DNA from: Marsupella aquatica
Taxonomy: Eukaryota > Marchantiophyta
DNA: 64,000 nucleotides
Assembly (NCBI GenBank): GCA_973895155.1
Contig: OZ316895.1
Span: forward strand, 24,614,001 to 24,678,000
Reading direction: 5' to 3'
Part shown: positions 13,166 through 24,336 of the stretch, piece after piece
Layout: every line of letters starts with the position of its first letter
Numbering within the stretch: position 1 is the stretch's first letter
Program-made: the position numbers and the translations under genes
The notes under the pieces: generated by a model
Databases searched by the model: none
What the model was told of the DNA's origin: nothing
Seen by the model: the letters and a program-made list of their open reading frames with translations, nothing else

Positions 13166-13333
13166 GAACTTTTGTACAGAAGTGCTGCAAGGGTGCTGTC
13201 CATGGACGGTGTGCGCGCCGGCATGGCCTTCGCATCCTTGAAATCTTTGACGGTCCGCAGCACCCTTGAAATGCGGAAACATGTTCTACAAATTCTTCGA
13301 CCTTGTACTTCCATGGCAGAATTCTTGATGTAA
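13166..13333 (+). pseudogene. Possible decayed HMA copy, C-terminal half
   Basis: This is an exon-like frame of 55 codons behind a plausible acceptor (gtgtgcgcag ending at 13165). It reads RVLSMDGV, then LTV, then VL. In gene 1 the matching RV-x-x-MDGV, VTV and VL motifs occur at the same spacing (MDGV to TV is identical, VL is off by one). The metal-binding cysteines are missing: the matching region lies at or before the acceptor and has no CxxC, and no upstream exon with one is visible between 12879 and 13165. It sits about 290 bases downstream of gene 2 on the same strand, so it could be a broken tandem duplicate. The similarity is short, and chance is not excluded. Confidence 0.35.
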
Positions 13334-14287
13334 ACCGTGTCACGATGTCTATTTCGGAGTCACACGGATCGGTGGTAGTGAGCTGAGTTCTATAGGTGTA
13401 GTATTTCTCTACAGCAGGGTGATGTCCCGTTGCAATTTTGGCTGATGCTTGTACATAATTGTTATAGTTTTCGTACCTTACCGAAACATTGTACAATCCC
13501 GGAACGTTTCGCATATTTAAACATTTTTGGTACTCGTACCTCTAGTCGCATTCTATTTTCAGATGTGGCATACCTCCACAGCGCATGTCGTGTGTGGGGC
13601 TTGTCTAATATTTATCTTTGTTATCCCAAATTGCCCACTGGTTTTCTGAGCTATCAGTCTGCGGAAGAATTGGAAGCACTGCCAATGACATGTCCAATAT
13701 GTGTGGGGGAATTACCCTTTCATCTCTCCCCGTCGATATGCTTGAGCATTCAGTGCCAAATCTCTGGATTGACGGAAGATAAACGCAACTCATCGAGTAA
13801 ATGGCCAAGTCTTTTCCCCTCAGTGCACCCTGGTAGACTGAGGAGACCTCATTTCTAACATTGCGTGAAGAACTTTTCCGGGTAATTTGGTACCGCCATA
13901 TGCCACACCCGAAGTATAGACGTTTTTCTACCAAGGAAAAGGTGACTACACCTAGATTCAGTGAAACGAAGACAACGGGTGAAATGAAGTTGGATCACTG
14001 CTCTTCAAGTCCCAAAGACTCGTAATCTTCAGATTAAATTTTCCGCACCTACGCACATTGAATAATGCTACTCTGGTCGTGGGGCATTGTTGTGCCAAAA
14101 CGATCTCATTCACAAATTGTCTCATTTTGGTGGTTTCGCTCTAAACTCGAAGTCTCTTTCTGGTTGTTTCATTCTCTGCCCTAGCAAAAAGACTTTGTGG
14201 CACCTTTAGCCGTTAGTCAAATCCTGACTGGTACCATGCCCGCAACAGGCAGATGTGACGATACGTTGTTGGGGGATATTTGGGACA

Positions 14288-14535
14288 TTTTTAGTGCCTG
14301 GCCCGGAGCAACTCAGCTCACAATTTGCTTCCCACCTTTCATAAAACTATTGATGGGCTGTCTGCCTGCCCAATTAAGCTATCGCAGGTGATGTTTGCGT
14401 GGCGATGAACAGATGTAATGACGCCATGTGTACAGTCGGGCAGATCATAGCAAGATCTTTAGTGCCTGAGCCTCACTCCACTTTGCTTCTCATCTCCCAA
14501 AAACCATCGATGGGCTGCCTGCCTGCCCAAGCTAT
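14288..14535. repeat. Diverged duplication of an ~80-95 bp segment
   Basis: Segments 14288-14384 and 14458-14535 both run from TTTAGTGCCTG, through a CTTTGCTTC block, to GATGGGCTG and CTGCCTGCCCAA. Several substitutions and a small length difference indicate an old duplication. The 73 bases between the copies show no relation to either. Confidence 0.7.
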
Positions 14536-15590
14536 TCATTTGGACGTGCACCGGCCTTTTAGATGATTTCCCGGCTGATATAGAAAGCACATGGGATTCA
14601 TGGGCCCACGTTGTCACGCTGGGAACGTCGCCTGAAATAGCCAAAGAGGAAGAAAATGTCAAGATGGGCAACATGACTCAGATCTCTGGGGGCTCCACCT
14701 TCAGTTGGATCTCCAGTAACCAACCTGGCTCTCCAGCCTTTTGAAACAATGATGACGGCGAGTTAGAAGTTTGAATGCTTGTATGATTCTCCCCTAGTTG
14801 TATCTCTTATTATATATTATCAGCAGGCCATACTGGTTGACTTGGACGGGTGCTATTAGGCAAGCCACTTATCGGAATGCAAGGTTTACCTTTCATGATC
14901 CCGCGAGGTGTCCTGTAAGGGTCGACAGTCGTAACAAATTGATGATTTTACTCGAAGCTATCTATCAACACTCCCGTCATGGAAGACAGAAATCCATAGG
15001 CGACCCTTGAGTCAACTAAACAGACATGCGAATGTACTGGAGGTTCAGTTTTTTGCCTTGAAAGATTTCATTAAATCCCATTCTTGGTTTTCTCCTTGAA
15101 ACGTTCATATTGGATCCAATTTACTGGAGGAGCTGACAGCGAGGGCTTCCCAGAGGAGCGACTAGAGAGGCCTGGGTGGACCGAGGGGGCTGAAGTTTCT
15201 CTTGTTCCCACTGAGGTAGGCAGCATTATTGTGTCGACTGTGACCATACAGTAAGTAAGGAATGAGCTGTTGTGCCTTGAGAATCCAACCTGAACAACTT
15301 TAAGGAGAATAATTCCTGTATATTGCAGCAAAGAAACACAGCCCACGAGGAAGGGAGGCGAAACCCAGACAAAACCAGCCAGGGCCAGAATGTGTGTATT
15401 CCATTTCCAAAAACAAATTAATGTGTATAATCACAATTCCCAAAACCAAGGGTGCCAAAAGCGGGAGACACTATCACAAAGGCAGGGGATGAGGAGACCC
15501 ATCAATGGATGTGTGACTACAGTAGAGGCAGCTACGAATAGGTGTTGTCATTAATTGGCTTTAACGTGTGTGGTTCGCTTGTTACATTTT

Positions 15591-15624
15591 ATTGTATTGT
15601 ATTGTATTGGATGGATGGATGGAT
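15591..15624. repeat. Compound microsatellite (ATTGT)n-(GGAT)n
   Basis: About four copies of a five-base unit run directly into about four copies of GGAT. This is a simple repeat with no coding context. Confidence 0.85.
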
Positions 15625-16000
15625 TGGACACGTTAACGAATACCTCCAGGGAAATTTTACTATACCCCACCTAGTCACAGCAAGATTTCATGAAAAGATT
15701 CTTTGAAGAGCTTTTCCCAACAAAACTTCTATCACCTATTTTCAAGTAAGAGTGAAAATAAAACCAAGTTTCACTACGGCATTCTTTAACAAATACTATG
15801 TGATTGTTTATTTGAGTGTTTGCAATATGATTTACGGTAATTTTGTAGGTCTAAGTGTGAAATAGTTTTCCAGGTTTTGTGTATATAGCGCATGTTCGTC
15901 CGGGAACATTTTTTCATTTTGTGTCTTCATTAGTGGTGATCGAGACTATGGCATGATAGGAATGTCTCGGGTCAGCAACTCAGTAATCCCAAGGCCCAAT

Positions 16001-16160
16001 GGTGTATAGTTGTCTTGTAAAATGATCTCTTCCTACTTCTCCCAAAAGCCTACTGGTGTATAGTTGCCTTGTAAAATTATCTCTTCCTACTTCTTCCAGG
16101 GTCCACTGGTGCATATTTGTCTTGTAAAATGATCTCTTCCTCCTCTTTCCAGATGCAACG
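16001..16160. repeat. Three tandem copies of a ~53-bp unit
   Basis: Copies start at about 16001, 16055 and 16108. Each runs GGTG(T/C)ATA, CTTGTAAAAT, ATCTCTTCCT, then a CT-rich end. The copies differ by several bases each. On the minus strand the repeat keeps a frame open as a repeated peptide (EVGRD, FTRQLYT), but I see no reason to call it a gene. Confidence 0.85.
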
Positions 16161-16727
16161 CTTGTCAATATTCAATTAGAAGAATATTAGAAGAATGTAG
16201 CATCAGAATTTTTTGCTTGGTTTCCCTTTTGTGCTTTACAGATTTGAACGCACTACAGCCACTCATTCCTAGCTAGCAGTCACAGCATTCCTGCAATTGA
16301 TGCTCTAGAATGGAGGTCTGAACTGTGTCCAAGCAACAACTGGCATTGCGAAAGTCCTCAGCAAACCACTATTGAGGTCTGATACTCCTTTTTAAAAACA
16401 TTATAAACAGGAAAGCCGAGCCCAACACCAGCTTCCCCCAAACCAGGAAGAGGTGGTTTAACAGTCAGATGGAAAATCCTCATTTATTGAACTCTGCAAT
16501 CAAAATCCCCCCTAATCCTAATATTTTTTGTTTTTAATTTGTCCCTGTCCCTAAATGTTTATTTCGCAATCATGTAAAAGATCTCCTACCCACATGGCAC
16601 AGCCGGAATTTGACCTGAACGTCCTCTGAATGCACGATCCTCGGAATGCAATTAATATTGTAGCTACCCGTACTACTATGAGAAAACTTACACAATACAT
16701 AGTAGTACTCAAACTCTTTCATATAGA

Positions 16728-17332
16728 CCCGGTTTGACCTTGCCCGTCAAACTGGCCGAAAATCATCGGCAAATCGGCAACCCGGCACCCGGGTTCGGGA
16801 GCAGTCCGGGCCGGGACAAGTTCGGGAGACATTCGGGCCGGGTTCGGGCGAGATTTGGGGGAGGTCCGGGGAGTTCGGGCGAGGGGGAGTTCGGGCGAGG
16901 GGGAGTCTGGGCCGGGTTCAGGGGAGTTCGGGTGAGGTTCGGGGGACCGGGAGTTCAGGGTAGGTCGGGGGAGTTCGGGGGAGGGTCGGGGGAGGGTCGG
17001 GGGAGTTCGGGGGAGTTCGGGAAGGGTCCGGGTTCGGGTCCGGGGGAGTCCGGGACTCTAAACCCCGCCCTCCTTCCCCCAGCCCCGACCCCAGACCCGG
17101 CCCCGGCTGGCTGCCACCCCGAACCAGGGTCCGGGGGAGTCTGGGTTCGGGTCTGGGGGAGTCCGGGAAGGGTCCGGGTGAGTTCGGGAGGAGTCCAGGA
17201 AGGGTCCGGGGGAGTCCGGGTGAATTCGGGAGAATATTGTGGAATATCCGTCAAATTGATCATTTTTGAGCCGTCATTTGACAGTTTGACGTGCCCGGCA
17301 AGCCATCAACTTGCCCGTCAGGTTAAACCGGG
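16728..17332. mobile_element. GC-rich non-autonomous hAT-like element
   Basis: The 605-base element is bounded by perfect 8-bp direct repeats CATATAGA (16720-16727 and 17333-17340). Its ends are inverted: CCCGGTTTGACC at the left, GGTTAAACCGGG at the right, one mismatch in 12. A CGTCAAACTG motif also recurs in inverted form inside both ends. Eight-base duplications with short terminal inverted repeats fit the hAT superfamily. The core is not a transposase. It is an irregular array of G-rich units (variants of GGGGGAGTTCGGG) on the plus strand, then a C-rich block (about 17060-17125), then G-rich units again. A 201-codon Gly/Arg/Ser-rich frame through it (16734-17339) is best read as a by-product of the repeat. 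The core could form G-quadruplexes. Confidence 0.8.
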
Positions 17333-17340
17333 CATATAGA

Positions 17341-18053
17341 GGTCTAAATGTACCTCCATGATGCATCATTTTATAATTTCAATACATGTCTTCTAGATTG
17401 CGTGATTTACAGACCGTACTAATAATAATTTGTATTAATAAGTGGTACCACGAGGACAGGGATGCACCACAAATCATTCACTTCCCTCACCCTACGTTCT
17501 GCAGTGGTAGTAATTTAATTATTCAAGAGTTGAAATTCAAGTACCTAAGACAGGTTAAAAAACCACTCATGGATCACTACCATAAACACACTTACCATGA
17601 CCATCCTTTATTACACAGCAACTTGTCTGCAGAAAGAACTTTCAATAAGATCAAAGTGGGGGGTTTTTATCTTGGGAACTCGTGACCAGTTAAAATAATT
17701 TACCTTTCTCTACTTCTACAAGTAATTCACATGTTTACTTCTTGTAGTTTCCCTTTCTCTTGTGAAGCTCACCCTAAACATTTTGAAACATTTTGAAACT
17801 GTGAATCCACCTTTTAGATTTTGTCCAAGCTCCAGTGCTTGGCAGTAGCTTGACAACTTTTCCCCAAAGTTGGATGTTACCTACAGTACTTCCCCCCAAA
17901 CCAAAACCTCAAGCCACCCAAGCGGCATGGCTTGAGGATCAGTTTACCTTTCTTAAGCTTCTAATATTTTAGTTGTATCAATAACCAAGTTGAGGAAGGA
18001 TTTGCTGGATGGACCCCTTGTCATAAAAGCTTTCCTTGATCACAGCCCCCACT
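17341..18053. other. Stretch with no recognisable gene
   Basis: AT-leaning sequence with one weak frame (17386-17685 plus, 99 codons) that shows no recognisable domain. Nothing else stands out. Confidence 0.5.
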
Positions 18054-18064
18054 AAACTTTTGAG

Positions 18065-18278
18065 TTTAGTGCATGTTATTAGTTTTTAGTTGTTTTTTTC
18101 TGGTGGAGCTGATTTGGTGGCTTTTCACCTATTATCCTGTTTGGCCCTTGGTCACTTGACTGAATGTGTTTGGTGTTGGTTTGTGACCTGTCTTGGGTCT
18201 GGCCTGTTCTACTACCGTTCTTTATTGGGTTTTACTTCTCTTTTAAATAAAGTGTTCCTTTCAAGATAAAAAAAATTT
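18065..18278 (+). mobile_element. 5'-truncated LINE tail
   Basis: The segment ends in AATAAAG, a short spacer and an A-rich tail (AAGATAAAAAAAA). It is flanked by 11-bp direct repeats ACTTTTGAGTT (18054-18064 and 18279-18289). A 3' tail with A tract and target duplication is the mark of target-primed insertion by a non-LTR retrotransposon. Only about 200 bases of the 3' end were copied, so no protein domain remains and the LINE family cannot be named. The left target repeat lies in a small palindrome (CACTAAACT-TTTG-AGTTTAGTG). Confidence 0.65.
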
Positions 18279-19130
18279 ACTTTTGAGTTACTTGAGTTTG
18301 AAAAAAGAAAGTTTGAGGTTCTGTGTATTTTGGACGGAAATACTCAATTTTGGACGGACACTACTCACATAGAAAGTGGAATATGGGCATTAATTAACCA
18401 ACGCGGAAGGATGTGACCACTTTGAAATTGAAATATGAATTTTCTTATCGTAGATGATTTTGACCGTAACTGACTAGTTTAGTAGATTTGTAAGGGTTTT
18501 CAACATAATAAAACCGCACCGTAACAAGTCGTAGTACCGACGAATCTTATCTAGATTTGAGAGATCTTCGGGCCGTCATTTGGATCTCGAGGGCTCAATA
18601 CGTGAGGACGCCGTCTGCGGTTCTGCCAGACCCATTGGTTCGAAACACGACAATTACTGTTATGGATGATTGCCGGTCCGATGCTCGGCCTGGCATGCGA
18701 AACATCGACAGTACTCAAACCGGAATTCATGAGGCAAGAATTACAAATATGCAATGTCGGTATGATCGTTCGTCGATCCTTCACAATAGCCGTCAATTGC
18801 GTCAATGGAGAGCTTGACACCGGGTCCCACGTTTCTTTGTTTGTTTCATCTATGAGCCGGCTTCCGCTTTTGCATGTTTCACCCGGCGGCCCCGCCGATG
18901 CTTGCAAATGGCGGTGGTGTACCAGAATCCGGTTTAGAGACAGACGCCGCGACCAGCACGTCGATTGGTTCACCGTTCCGTCAGTGCGTCCCAGCCCGAT
19001 TCATTGCAGTGTAGCTCGCACTCCGTAGCAGTGAACGTGTCTGCGCAAGAAAACGTGGAGCTGCGAAATGCCTGTTACGTACTCTACAACATGGCAGGTT
19101 TAACGTCAGATGGAATACCGGTCAGTGATC

Positions 19131-19262
19131 ATTCTTCAAGACTCAAATCAGAAGACTCTCGTAAGAAATTTTTCCAATGACGGTACCGTCGTCAGCTGTG
19201 TGAGGATTGGTATTCATTCTCTAGGACTCAAATCAAATGCTTCTCGTAAGAAATTTTGCCAA
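19131..19262. repeat. Duplication of a ~46-bp segment
   Basis: Segments near 19131-19180 and 19215-19262 share ATTCT, then GACTCAAATCA, then CTCTCGTAAGAAATTTT or a close variant. The copies start 84-85 bases apart, and both are followed by a gtgtgaggat motif. This is an old tandem duplication. Confidence 0.7.
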
Positions 19263-22080
19263 CTAACTGCGCACTACTCAGTAGTGTGAGGATGGCTTTA
19301 CACGATGGTATTACATGTAAACTTTTTGCACCCCTTTTTGGCCACTTCTTGTAAAGCTAATTTCAAAAAATGGTGCAGGAGTAATTTGCCAAGAGGGGTG
19401 GTCTAGAATCTGGGGACAAAAATGTGCTCCATACAAGCAAAACGTGGGCCCTATTCCATTCCATGTAGGATAAGCAACCCTCTAGAAAACAAATTGTCCC
19501 CAACGTAAAGTGAAATGGAGCATTATCTCCCCAACAGATGATCCTGATCACATCTTGGAGACCAGAAAAGAATTGACAATGTCAGGAACTTCTTGTAAAG
19601 CCACCTTGAAGCATATAGCTAGCCAAATTCAGTCATCCCAATTTGCTATTTGGCTGTGCTCATCCTCATATCACAAGCGTCAGACAATCACTCAGCAATC
19701 TAAATCTCTTCTGCTTTTGCGCAAGCAAATGAAATACTTCTTAGTATATAATACACTCCAAGTTTCATTACAAAAAAGGGTCAAACAAAGTACAATGAAA
19801 AAGCGACGGAGTTCCAAAGTAGACATCAAACTGAAAGAAGTGTGCAGAGATATACCCCCAAAACCTAGAGCTCAAACAAAAATGTGACGAAAATAGCTAT
19901 CGCTGCCAATATGGGAATCATCCATATGCCTTCTCAAGTGGGAATCTCAAGACTTATAAATTTCAAGAACTACAGTATTTCGCAAATAGATACCGTTGTT
20001 AATTGCATCCACTTTGAGACAATTTCACCTGTCAGGGAAAGGATCTACTGTACACCCCCTGTAGGTTTGGAGATTTACGGCGATACCGGAAATACAGTAC
20101 AATTCGTATACATTAAGTTCTCTGTTGCCCAGGTATGGTGAGCTTCGTTTCTTTTCTTTTCTCGGGCGACCAAGGGAGTACCCACCCCGTATGTCACCGC
20201 ATAAATATTGATATTGAGTGTTTTGGAGCTACACCAGACATGCGGAACACGGTCATAGGAGGGAACCTGCTTTTCTTACATTAAAAAGTAGCCGCCTCCG
20301 TCCTCCAGAGAAAGAGTCTATGTGCCCTAGAGAACCCAGTTGGGGAGTACAGTAACAATGATTCGATGCCCCGCGAGTACGGTATACCTTAGTCTTGCGT
20401 TCCCTGGTAGAAAGTTGGATCTCACCGAAAGTTTGGAGCAAAAGTGAAAAACGCATGCACTGTGTTGTCTGTTGGACATAATTATGTTCTCCCAGAATCG
20501 TCTCTTTCACCCCCTCCCCACTCCCTTTTCAATCTCTCGTTGTCATTTATTCTCTTTCATATTTCTTGCCCCCGCCGGACAGGCTCTTATTTCTAAAAAG
20601 TTGTGACAATTTTTCAACTTTCACTGAATGGAATTCAATGAAATCTTTCAAGGGCAAAGCTCGGTTGTGATTGTTCATCCCTGACCCAAATTAGAACTCG
20701 AGTTTCTGTTTATATCAGGCTCTTCAATCTCGGAATGCTTCTGTGTGACAATTTGGTCCACTTGACGGCCCTGCTCCCAGCACGTATCTGTGACGTTGTT
20801 TGGCGATGGGATTTCAATCAGAAAAGAGTTCGAAGCAAAAGGGTTAGCACAATCATTGCGTGGTGTTGAATATTGTACCGTATCGAGTGGTTCGTCTACC
20901 TTTTCTGTAGACTGTAGAGAGTATCCCCAAGAGCAGAGTTTGCCGACAGGCTCCATGCCAGTGACACGAGTGGACAGGTGGGTTTGATTCCTGCCCGGAG
21001 GATTGAGCGAAACTGAAAGTGTCAACTGTGAGGACTATACAACAGCACAGCGGTGTGTCCAACGAGCACTCCTGAGCACGCAAAAGTATGTCACGACAGA
21101 GATGCACAGTCCAGACCCAAAAAGTGATTGTTGCTGAGACTCTGAGAGGCCATTCCCATCCGGGTACCCAGAATGAAATTGCGCATTGATGGCAAAAAAA
21201 CACGACGGGGATTTTTAGCCCTCAGCTTCCAGCCGTCTACCACCGCCCCACTAACTCATGTTCACTTTTTGAGTTTTTGATGTCTTTGATCAGTGATTTA
21301 CTGGTGGCAGTCAGGCAGTGCGTGGGTCACGAGTGGTTCTTCTAAGAGGCTACATAACGAACGAATACATTTATTCTTTGGGGTAATTGAGACAGAGGGA
21401 TGCTCCACATTATAGTAAGAAGTGTCTATAGTTTCATCAGCTACTGGATGTCAATTTACCATGCTCCGTTACGGGTAACGTGCCTTGTGCAGAGGCGACT
21501 CCAGCGATCTTCGCGCCCGAAATTACAGGAAACCGCTGGATGGGTCTTGTCGCTCCTTTGCCAGTTTCGGTGTTCAGAAGAGGTCGGTGCGCCAGCCAAG
21601 CAAAGAAGACGTCCTTCACTTCGCGTTCCCCTACCGGCGAAGTCAGCCAGACGACGGCAACACGATGAATCTACTTTAGTCCAGCTGGTTACCTCATCAA
21701 AACTCCGGGCCCTCCACGAGCTCAAGTTTCTAACCACCACCATGCCTCACCCCCCACTGAACTTTCGCTGTTTCGATCCAGGATGCATAGTGTTCACTAA
21801 GCCCACAAAGGCACAAACCAAGCCTACAAGGTCTTTCCAACTCAAGCAAAAATGCAAACAGTAAGTGCTAGGGAAATTTCAATTTTGCCTCGGAAGATTC
21901 CATTCACAAAGACAGCATACAGGAAATTTCACTTTTTCATTTTGAAGAGCCACAAGAACTACGATGAAAACCAACAGCCAACGAAGCAATGACAAGACCC
22001 ACATGCATCCGGAAACCAAGGGGGAAGGGACTGCAGCACTACCAGCTGGCCTCCCAAGAACGGTCAGTCACTAACTGTGG

Positions 22081-22203
22081 TTTTACAAGAACTTGGGGGC
22101 AACAATTTTATTTTTTAGTGAAAGATGCAATCTTAGCCATTTTACAAGAACTTGGGGGCAGTAATTTCTTTTTTCTTAAGTGAAATATGCAATCTTAGTC
22201 ATT
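22081..22203. repeat. Two tandem copies of a ~60-bp unit
   Basis: Both copies start TTTTACAAGAACTTGGGGGC (22081 and 22140) and end ATGCAATCTTAG(C/T)CATT. They differ mainly in the T-rich middle. Confidence 0.85.
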
Positions 22204-23877
22204 CATATGTGGGAACTGGCCACATGTCACTTTACATGAACTTGGGTTGGGGGCACAATGAGCCAAAATCATTACCCAACCTAGTCATCTGTCAGTGGGC
22301 CCTTTTTTTTGCTGAGGTGTTTGCAAGTTTTTTTGTCAAAAACTTAGACCTCCTCTTGAGGTGGTCTAATAAAAACTTGGAACAAAGGGTCTCTTATTTT
22401 CAGGGAATTATATTGATTACTTCCAAACTGACACATTTTGGCTCAGGTATTGTAACTTTTGTGGAAGGAAATGGCCAGCAGCTTTGCTGTGCATGGAGCA
22501 CTGAACAGCCCCCACCGTCTTGTAAAGCCCCCCTAAATGCCTTGTGCCTGAAATGAGTCCTAGTGACCGCCAAGTTCTCAGACGATCGAGTCTTGTGCAG
22601 GGTCTAGTCTAAATTCACAAGGCCTCGAGCATAGATTCATGCAACTGGCGACAAAATGGAGAAAAATGGCCAATGATAAGTTGTATTTTTCTTCTTTAGC
22701 ACGCTACAGCTATGGGTCCTACCGGCTTTAGGTAGTCGACCTACTTCTGTTGCTATTATGTGTTCATTTCATTTATCTTTTCGTTCACTGGTTTCTGGAA
22801 GCGAAGTTGCGAATGCAAAAAGGACAGAAAGGAGTCGTCCTTTGAACATGGCACAGTTAAGGACCTGGGTTCCATAGCTTCAAGGCTGTCTTCTCACTGT
22901 ACTTTATTGAAAGAAACCAACAGTGCTGCACTGACTACTGGAGTTGGAAAGAGTTTCCTAAGGGCATCATCAAAGTTTTACTGTATTTTCTTTATTATAT
23001 ACAATAGATTACATTTAGTGTATAGCACCGTGGTAGGATCTGCCTCCTTGTCTCCTCCTTTAGTCTGGGTTTTGTTTCCCTCTCACCCATCTTGCTAGTC
23101 GTATACCGAGGCAAAAACTTACTACTGTAAGTAATTTTGACCTATGAATGCTGCACAGTGTTTTTAATAATGTCCTGATTGGTCTGTTCTATTTCTAATA
23201 GGTTTGCCCAAGTTTTCATGGTCAAAAATTATTTTCTTGTCACCATAATTTCTCACTCAGGAGACATTGTCCAGTCAATCTCTTCTGCTATCTGACGAAC
23301 TACCTCTAACTGTATGCTATGGAATTAATTGTTAATGGGTTGCTCATAAAATTGCATACAATTAAGATTGAAAAGTGGTTGGTGACAAAAAGAAGAAGTG
23401 GCCTTGCTCTTGTGTGGCTACTGTGGTTGATGGTTCTGTCTGATAATCTGCTGCTACAGTCAGGTCTTTGTAGTCACCCAGGTGGTTGCACATTATATTT
23501 GGGTTGCCAATTTCAAAACAAATAATTGGTGCAATAATTGAGAGAATTGTAGTGAGTCATGAATTGAATTGCAATCTTGCAAGCTGTTCCAAATCAAATT
23601 CTCTTGCAAGTTTGATGACTCATCTCTTACTTGGCTTTGTGTGAATCCTAATTAGATTGGTTTATTAGAGCTAAATTTGACAGCAATTTTTATGTGGCTT
23701 GAAAGTTGAGATTACACTTTGCAATTAGCTGTACTAGCCTAACTATCCTTTCTTTGAACCGAAATAGAGATGAAGACAAAACCAAATCCTGCAAAAATAA
23801 CAGAATTCCATGTTATTTCTAGTTTATCTTTGCCCCATAGTTATTTTTTGTCCACCCTCACTTCCAGTTTTGTTCTT

Positions 23878-23891
23878 ATTTGAGAGTCACC
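23878..23891. repeat. Target-site duplication, 3' side of LINE
   Basis: ATTTGAGAGTCACC is directly followed by the T-rich (minus-strand poly-A) end of the LINE. The identical 14 bases recur at 30563-30576 next to the 5' end. Confidence 0.9.
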
Positions 23892-24336
23892 TTCTTTTTT
23901 TTCTTTTTTTTTCTTTTTTTTATAAAAAGGGGGGGGGGGGGCGCGGGGACCCCAACAATACCAGGCAGGGGGCGAAAACCGCCCAAGCACAAGGAACAAA
24001 GAGGGGCAGTGCACCCACACAACCAAACCAACCTAGTCAGGCCAAATGGCCTGATACAAACACAAACGAAGACCGTACTTTAAACCTCTAGTTTGCGGAT
24101 TCCTGTTCTGCTTGTAGCAATGAATGCTCATCAATCTTTGTTGGGTCCTGATTTCGCTAAGTCTATCCTTGCCCATGTCCACATCATTCCAATCAAGGAC
24201 CTGCTCTCTAACGTAGCTAATAGTCCAGAGAGGGGAAGAACCAACAACCTTCCTGTAGTACTTGCTAATCTCTCTGTCAGGCTCAGAGGAGTGATCCTGA
24301 CCCTGATGAATGTTCTTCCACAATTTACAGTAGTTG

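Larger units (their letters stand above)
13334..16727. other. Stretch with no recognisable gene
   Basis: Only unassignable short frames are present (longest about 142 codons at 13430-13858 plus). The stretch holds a diverged duplication (14288-14384 and 14458-14535), a microsatellite near 15.6 kb and a triple repeat near 16.1 kb. Confidence 0.5.
18290..23877. other. Stretch with no recognisable gene
   Basis: I see no assignable coding region. The stretch includes a CG-rich island with overlapping frames on both strands (18551-19028), another CG-rich patch (about 21470-21720) with overlapping frames, and two tandem duplications listed separately. The longest frame (21400-21864 plus, 154 codons) resembles nothing I know and overlaps others on the opposite strand. 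Confidence 0.45.

Noticed and set aside
16734-17339. 201-codon Gly-rich frame as a glycine-rich protein gene
   Set aside because: It lies inside the hAT-like element and is produced by the G-rich repeat. The opposite strand is also open (Pro-rich), as repeats of this kind allow.
20978-21000. GGGTTTGATTCCTGCC resembling a tRNA T-loop
   Set aside because: The 5-bp T stem does not pair and no acceptor or anticodon arm can be found around it.
21400-21864. 154-codon frame as a gene
   Set aside because: No domain or repeat is recognisable. Overlapping frames exist on both strands in the same CG-rich patch, as expected by chance.
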